The position numbers and the translations under genes are program-made. The notes below the pieces were generated by a model, which saw nothing but the letters and a program-made list of their open reading frames with translations, had not been told where the DNA came from and did not search any database. From positions 93,049,666-93,113,665 of the forward strand of contig CM038216.1 of assembly GCA_021442155.1 (NCBI GenBank): a stretch of DNA of 64,000 bases, written 5' to 3'. This document shows, in pieces, positions 58,010 through 64,000 of this stretch. Origin of the DNA: Cymbidium sinense. Lineage: Eukaryota > Streptophyta > Magnoliopsida > Asparagales > Orchidaceae. Position 1 is the first letter of the stretch. Each line of letters starts with the position of its first letter.

Positions 58010-60020
58010 GTTTATTTTATTTTGATTTTAGGTTTAGGTTTTTTTTTTTAAATTTATGGTTTAGGCTTTATTTTGTATTTATTTTAAGGTTTTATTTTCA
58101 GGTATATTTTTTAGGTTTAGGATTTTATTTGGTTTTTATGTAGTTTTTCTTTTATTTAATTTTAAGAATATTTTATTTTTATTTTCAATTTATTTTTTTA
58201 TTTATTTTGGTTTTTTTATTCTTAGGCTTAATTGATTTTTTAGTTTAGTTTAGGTTATTATTTATTATATTTTAGTTTATTTTTAAAAGTTTATTTTATT
58301 TTATTTTTAGGTTTAGGTTTATGTTTTTGTTTTATTTTATATTTTTATTTTATTTAGGTTTAGGTTTTTATTTATTTTATTTTTAGGTTTTATTTAGTTT
58401 AGGTTTAGGTTTTTAGGTTTTTAGGGTTTAAGGGTTAGGGTTAGTTTAGGGTTTGAGGTTTGCAGTTTTAAGGTTTAGGGTTTAGGTTTAGGGTTTTGGT
58501 TAGGGTTTAGGGTTTGGGGATTAGGGTTTAGGGTTTAGGGTTAGTTTAGTGTTTATGGTTTTTTAGAGTTTAGGGTTTAGGGTTTATGTTTTAAGATTAG
58601 TTTTAGGGTTTATGGTTTATGGTTTAGGGTTTAGGGTTTAGGTTTTCAGGCTTTTTTTAAAAAAATTTAGGTAAACCAATAGGTTTAGGTTTATTTAGTT
58701 TATTTTTTTTATTTTAGTTCATTTTATTTTTTATTTTTATTTATTTATTTTTATTTAGTTTATATTTATATGTTAATTTATTTTAGTTTAGGTTTTTTAT
58801 TTTAGTGTATTTTTTGGATTAGATTTTAGTTTATGTTTATTTTTTTAGTTTAGTTTTATTTTTATTTTATTTTTTAGGTTTAGGTTTGATTTTTTATTTT
58901 TAGGTTTAGGTTTAGGTTTTATTTATTTTTAATGTTTAGGTTTTAGTATTTTATTTTAGGTTTATGTTTAGGTTTTATTTTTTAGTTTAGGTTTATGTTT
59001 ATTTTTAGTTTATTTCATTTTATTTAGTTTAGGGTTTAGCCTTAGTTTATTTTAGGTTTAGGTTTTATTTATTTTAGTTTAGCTTATTTTAATTTAGCTT
59101 TAAGTTTATTTTGTTTAGTTTATTTTAGGTTTAGGTTTTTTTTTAGTTTAGGGTTTAAGTTTTCTTTATGCTTTATTTTTAGGTTTATTTTTTAGGTTTA
59201 GTTTTTTATTTAGTTTTTATTTTATTTTATTTTTATTTTACATTTAGTTTTTATTATATTTAAATTTTTATTTTTTAGGTTTATTTTATTTTTTAGTTTA
59301 GTTAAGATTTTTATTTTAACTTATTGTTGCTTTTAAGTTTAGGTTTATGTTTAAGTTTTAGTTTAGTTTTTTATTTTATTTAGGTTTAGGTTTTTTATTT
59401 ATTTTTTTTAGGTTTCATTTATTTTAGGTTTAGGTTTTTAGGCTTTCAGGGTTTAGGGTTTAGGGTTTAGGGTTGCAGGTTTTAGGATTTAGGTTTTAGG
59501 GTTTAGGATTTTAGGGTTAGGGTTTAGGGTTTAGGGCTTCGGGTGTATGGTTTATGGATTATGGTTTAGGGTTTTAGGGTTTAGGGTTTAATGTTAGGGT
59601 TTTTTTCTAAAATTATTTAAAACTTTATTATTTTATAAATTAACTAAGCTGATTAGTTTAGGTTTATTAAGTTTATTTTATTAGTTCACTATTTTATTTT
59701 TTACTTGATTTAGGTTTATTTTTATTTTTATTTTTATTTCATTTAGTTTATTTATTTTAGGTTTATTTATTTTTGTTTAGGTGTTTTATTTTATTTTTGT
59801 TTTTTTAGGTTTAGGTTTAGGTTTATTTTTAGTTTAGTTTTATTTTATTTTATTATTTATTTTGGTTTAGGTTTAGGTTTTAGATTTTTATTTTAGGTCT
59901 ATTTTTAAGTTATATTTTTTAGTTTAGGTTTTGGTTTAGTTTTAATTTATTTATTTTCTTTAGTTTATGTTTATGTTTAAGTTTAGGCTTAGGTTTTATT
60001 TATTTTAGTTTATTTTTTTT
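58010..60020 (+). repeat. Duplicated array segment, unit 1
   Basis: It repeats at about 60421-62040. Shared landmarks include TTTTAAATTTATGGTTTAGG (about 58048 and 60458), a telomere-like block with TTTGAGGTTTGCAG (about 58450 and 60858), and CTAAAATTATTTAAA (about 59607 and 61634). It contains junctions at about 58665 and 59635. No gene is seen. Confidence 0.8.
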
Positions 60021-60420
60021 ATATTTACTTAGATTTATTTTTTATTCTTATTTAGTTTAGTTTATTTATTTTAGGTTTATTTATTTTAGTTTAGGTTTTT
60101 TATTTTACTTTATTTTTTAGGTTTAGGTTTAGGTTTAGTTTTCTTTTTTTAGTTGATTTTTATTTTATTTTATTTTTTAGGTTTAGATTTTATTTTTTAT
60201 TTTTAGGCTTAGGTCTAGGTTTGTATTTATTTTTTTAGGTTTAGGTTTTCTGATTTTATTTAAGGGTTTTTTTTAGGTTTATTTTTTTAGTTTAGCTTTA
60301 AGTTTATTTTTACTTTACTCTATTTTATTTTGTTTAGGTTCAGGTTCATGTTTTATTTATTTTAGGTTTAGGTTAGGTTTTATTTATTTTAGTTTAGTTT
60401 ATTTTAGTTTAGGTTTAGGT
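60021..60420 (+). repeat. T-rich block between duplicated segments
   Basis: T-rich array words without a telomere-like block or junction. No gene is seen. Confidence 0.75.
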
Positions 60421-62040
60421 TTATTTTATTTTGATTTTAGGTTTAGTTTTTTTTTTAAATTTATGGTTTAGGCTTTATTTTGTATTTATTTTAAGGTTTT
60501 ATTTTTAGGTTTATTTTTTAGGTTTAGGATTTTATTTGGTTTTTATGTAGGTTTTCTTTTATTTAATTTTAAGAATATTTTATTTTTATTTTCAATTTAT
60601 TTTTTAATTTTTTTGGGTTTTTTATTCTTAGGCTTAATTAATTTTTTTAGTTTTGTTTAGGTTATTATTTATTATATTTTAGTTTATTTTTAAAAGTTTA
60701 TTTTATTTTATTTTTAGGTTTAGGTTTAAGTTTTTGTTTTATTTTATATTTTTATTTTATTTAGGTTTAGGTTTTTTATTTATTTTATTTTTAGGTTTTA
60801 TTTAGTTTAGGTTTAGGTTTTTAGGTTTTTAGGGTTTAAGGGTTAGGTTTAGTTTAGGGTTTGAGGTTTGCAGTTTTAAGGTTTAGGGTTTAGGGTTTAG
60901 GATTTTAGTTAGGGTTTAGGGTTTGGGGATTAGGGTTTAGGGTTTAGGGTTAGCTTAGTGTTTAGGGTTTAGAGTTTATGGTTTTTTAGAGTTTAGGGTT
61001 TAGGGTTTATGTTTTAGGATTAGTTTTAGGGTTTATGGTTTATGGTTTAGGATTTAGGATATAAGATTTAAAGTTTAGGGTTTAGGTTTTCAGGCTTTTT
61101 TAAAAAAAAAATTAGGTAAACCAATAGGTTTAGGTTTATTTAGTTTATTTTTTTATTTTAGTTCATTTTATTTTTTATTTTTATTTAGGTTTATTTTTAT
61201 TTTATTTAGTTTAGTTTATTTATTTTATGTTAATTTATTTTAGTTTAGGTTTTTTTATTTTAGTGTATTTTTTGGATTAGATTTTAGTTTATGTTTATTT
61301 TTTTAGTTTATTTTTATTTTATTTTAATTTTTAGGTTTAGGTTTGATTTTTTTTTTATTTTAGGTTTAGGTTTAGGTTTTATTTATTTTTAATGTTTAGG
61401 TTTTAGTATTTTATTTTAGGTTTATGTTTAGGTTTATTTTTTAGTTTAGGTTTATGTTTATTTTTAGTTTATTTCATTTTATTTAGTTTAGGGTTTAAGG
61501 TTGCAGGTTTTAGGATTTAGGTTTTAGGGTTTAGGATTTTAGGGTTAGGGTTTAGGGTTTAGGGCTTCGGGTGTAGGGTTTATGGTTTATGGTTTAGGGT
61601 TTTAGGGTTTAGGGTTTAATATTAGGGTTTTTTTCTAAAATTATTTAAATTTTTATTATTTTATAAATTAACTAAGCTGATTAGTTTAGGTTTATTAAGT
61701 TTATTTTATACTTAGTTCACTATATTTTATTTTTTACTTGATTTAGGTTTATTTTTATTTTTATTTTTATTTCATTTAGTTTATTTATTTTAGGTTTATT
61801 TATTTTTATTTAGGTATTTTATTTTTGTTTTTTTTTTAGGTTTAGGTTTAGGTTTGATTTTTTAGTTTAGTTTTATTTTTATTTTATTATTTATTTTTTG
61901 GTTTAGGTTTAGGTTTTAGATTTTTATTTTAGGTCTATTTTTAGGTTATATTTTTTAGTTTAGGTTTTGGTTTAGTTTTAATTTATTTATTTTCTTTAGT
62001 TTATGTTTATGTTTAAGTTTAGGGTTAGGTTTTATTTATT
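60421..62040 (+). repeat. Duplicated array segment, unit 2 (internally deleted)
   Basis: This is a direct repeat of 58010-60020. It lacks the equivalent of about 59038-59468. The join at about 61491-61500 falls within TTTAGGGTTTA, a word present at both ends of the missing piece. Junctions lie at about 61100 and 61665. No gene is seen. Confidence 0.8.
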
Positions 62041-64000
62041 TTAGTTTAGTTTATTTATGTTTAGGTTTTGGTTTATTTTTTTATTTTAGGTTTATTTTTT
62101 TTTAGATTAAGGTTTCAGCTTTATTTTTTATTTATTTTTAGTTTTTATTTTTAGGTTTATTTTTTATGTTTATGTTTTTATTTAATTTTATATTTTATTT
62201 AATTTTAGGTTTATTTTATTTTTATTTTAGGGTTAGTTTTTTATTTTATTTTATTTTTTATTTAATTTTGTTTTTGGTTTTTTTATTTATTTTGTTTTTA
62301 GTGTTTATTTAGTTTAGGTTTAGGTTTTTAGGTTTATATGGTTTAGGGTTAAGGGTTTTATGGTTTATGCTTTTAGGGTTTAGAATTTAGGGTTAGGGTT
62401 TAAGGTTCAGAGCTTAACATTTTTTAAGATTTATGGTTTAGGTTTTAGGGTTTAGCGTTTAGGGTTGTAAGTTTAGGGTTTAGGGTTTAGGGTTTAGGTT
62501 TAAGATTTAGGGTATGTGGTTTTTTTAAAAAAAATTAAGTAAATGGATATGTTTAGGTTTATTTAGTTTATTTTTAATTTATTTAAGTTTATTTTATTTT
62601 TTATTTTTATTTAGGTTTATTTTTTATTTAGTTTAGTTTATTTATTTTAGTTTAGGTTTTTTTACTGTTGTTTATTTTTTAGGTTTAGGTTTAGGTTTAA
62701 GTTTATTATTTAGTTGTGGTTTTTTATTTTAATTTTTAGGTATAGGTTTTATTTTTTATTTTTAGGTTTACATTTAGGTTTTAATTTTATTTTTATAGGT
62801 TTAGATTTTAGCTTTTTATTTTAGAAATATTTTTTAGGTTTTATTTTTTTAGTTTAGGTTTAATTTTATTTTTAGTTTATTTTATTTTATTTAGATTATA
62901 TTTAGGTTTAGGTTTAATTTATTTTAGTTTAGTTTATTTTAGTTTAGGCATAAGTTTATTTTATTTTATTTATATTTTAAGTTTAGGTTTTCATTTAGTT
63001 TTTATTTTATTTTAGGTTTATTTTATTTTATTTTCCATTTAGTTTTTATTATATTTAGGTTTTTATTCTTAGGTTTATTTTATTTTTTAGTTTAGTTTAG
63101 GTTTTTGTTTATTCTCTTTTAGTTTATTTTATTTTATTTTTAGGTTTAGGTTTAGGTTTTAGTTTAGGTTTTTATTTTATTTTATTTTAATTTTATTTTA
63201 TTTAGGTTTAGGTTTATTTCTTTATTTTATTTTTTGAGTTTATTTAGTTTAGGTTTAAGTTTTTAGGTTTTTAGGGTTTCTAGTTTAGGGTTTAGGGTTT
63301 AGGTTTTAGGGTTTAGGGTTTTAGGGTTTCGGGTTTAGGTTTAGGGTTTAGGTTTTAGAGTTTAGGGTTTTGTGTTTAGGCTTTAGGGTTTAACATTTAG
63401 TTTAGAGTTTAGTTTAAACTTTAGGATTTTTTATGGCTTAGGGTTTATTAGGTTTGGTTTTGAGTTTTAGGGTTTAAGGTTTATAGTTTAAGTTTAGGGT
63501 GAGTTAGGGTTTAAGTTTAGTTTTAAGTTTAGTTTAGTTAGTTTAGATTTTAGGGTTAGTTTATAAGTTGGTTATAAGTTGGTTTAGGGTTAGTTTTAGG
63601 GTTTAGTTTATTTAGGGTTTAGGAATTTAATTTAATCAAAAAAGTTATATTTATTTAGTTCATTTTATTTTTTTTTTTAGTTTATTTTATTTTCATTTTA
63701 TTTAGGTTTATTTTGTATGTTTATTTAGTTTATTTTAGGTTTATTTATTTTAGTTTAGGTTTTTTATTTTAGTTTATTTTTAACATTTAGGTTTAGGTTT
63801 ATGTTTATTTTTTAGTTTAGTTTTTTTTTTATTTTACTTAATGTTTAGGTTTTATTTTTTATTTTTAAGTTTAGGTTTAGGTTTTTATTTTATTTTTTTA
63901 GGTTTAGGTTTTAGGTTTTTATTTTAGGTTTATTTTTAATTTTTTTAAATTTAAGTTTAGGTTTATTTTTAATTTATTTTGTTTTGTTTAGTTTAGGGTT
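62041..64000 (+). repeat. Telomere-like/T-rich array to window end
   Basis: Telomere-like blocks lie at about 62330-62525 and 63260-63640, with a junction at about 62530 (AATTAAGTAAATGGATATG). The last block contains GTTGGTTATAAGTTGG (about 63572-63590), a small duplication of TTATAAGTTGG. No gene is seen. Confidence 0.85.

Overview
The window looks like nuclear DNA of a flowering plant. The evidence is the Arabidopsis-type telomere motif TTTAGGG in thousands of degenerate copies, a Ty1/Copia element of Sirevirus type, a plant L1-type LINE with an RNase H domain, and many broken copies of the 3' part of a plant glycine-rich RNA-binding protein (GRP) gene. I see no intact protein-coding gene, no tRNA or rRNA gene and no CRISPR array. 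The species cannot be named from the sequence.

About 80% of the window is one satellite-like landscape. Blocks of degenerate TTTAGGG (150-750 bp) alternate with T-rich blocks built from TTTATTTTAG, TTTAGTTTA and GGTTTAGG words. A recurring junction motif close to ATTAAGTAAACTGGTAGG marks a unit of nominally 1.1 kb. It lies near 1369, 2470, 3581, 4686, 5847 and 7644, with many later copies, some units being truncated and some enlarged. The + strand is very poor in C and A, so it is the telomeric G-strand throughout. Twelve GRP pseudogene modules, all on the minus strand, sit in the array at 1, 598, 1801, 6085, 12497, 15515, 20397, 23346, 38505, 40125, 45041 and 47286. Each holds a 3' UTR and the end of the coding region. 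The array around each module is also conserved, so module and array were amplified together.

Larger duplications lie on top of this. A tandem pair of about 7.88 kb (about 10190-18070 and 18071-25830) carries GRP copies 5/6 and 7/8. A second pair (about 58010-60020 and 60421-62040) differs by a deletion of about 430 bp.

Two transposable elements interrupt the array. A 5'-truncated, frameshifted LINE lies on the minus strand (25990 to about 28815). A Sirevirus-like Copia element with 2.1-kb LTRs lies on the + strand (47717 to about 56879) and splits GRP copy 12. Its gag and pol are broken by many frameshifts and stops, yet the two LTRs are nearly identical. Their differences are mostly small indels, so part of the damage could be assembly error.

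The most unusual item is the composite itself: a telomere-like higher-order satellite that has captured a fragment of an RNA-binding protein gene and spread it with the array. Subtelomeric, pericentromeric or interstitial location cannot be decided from this window.
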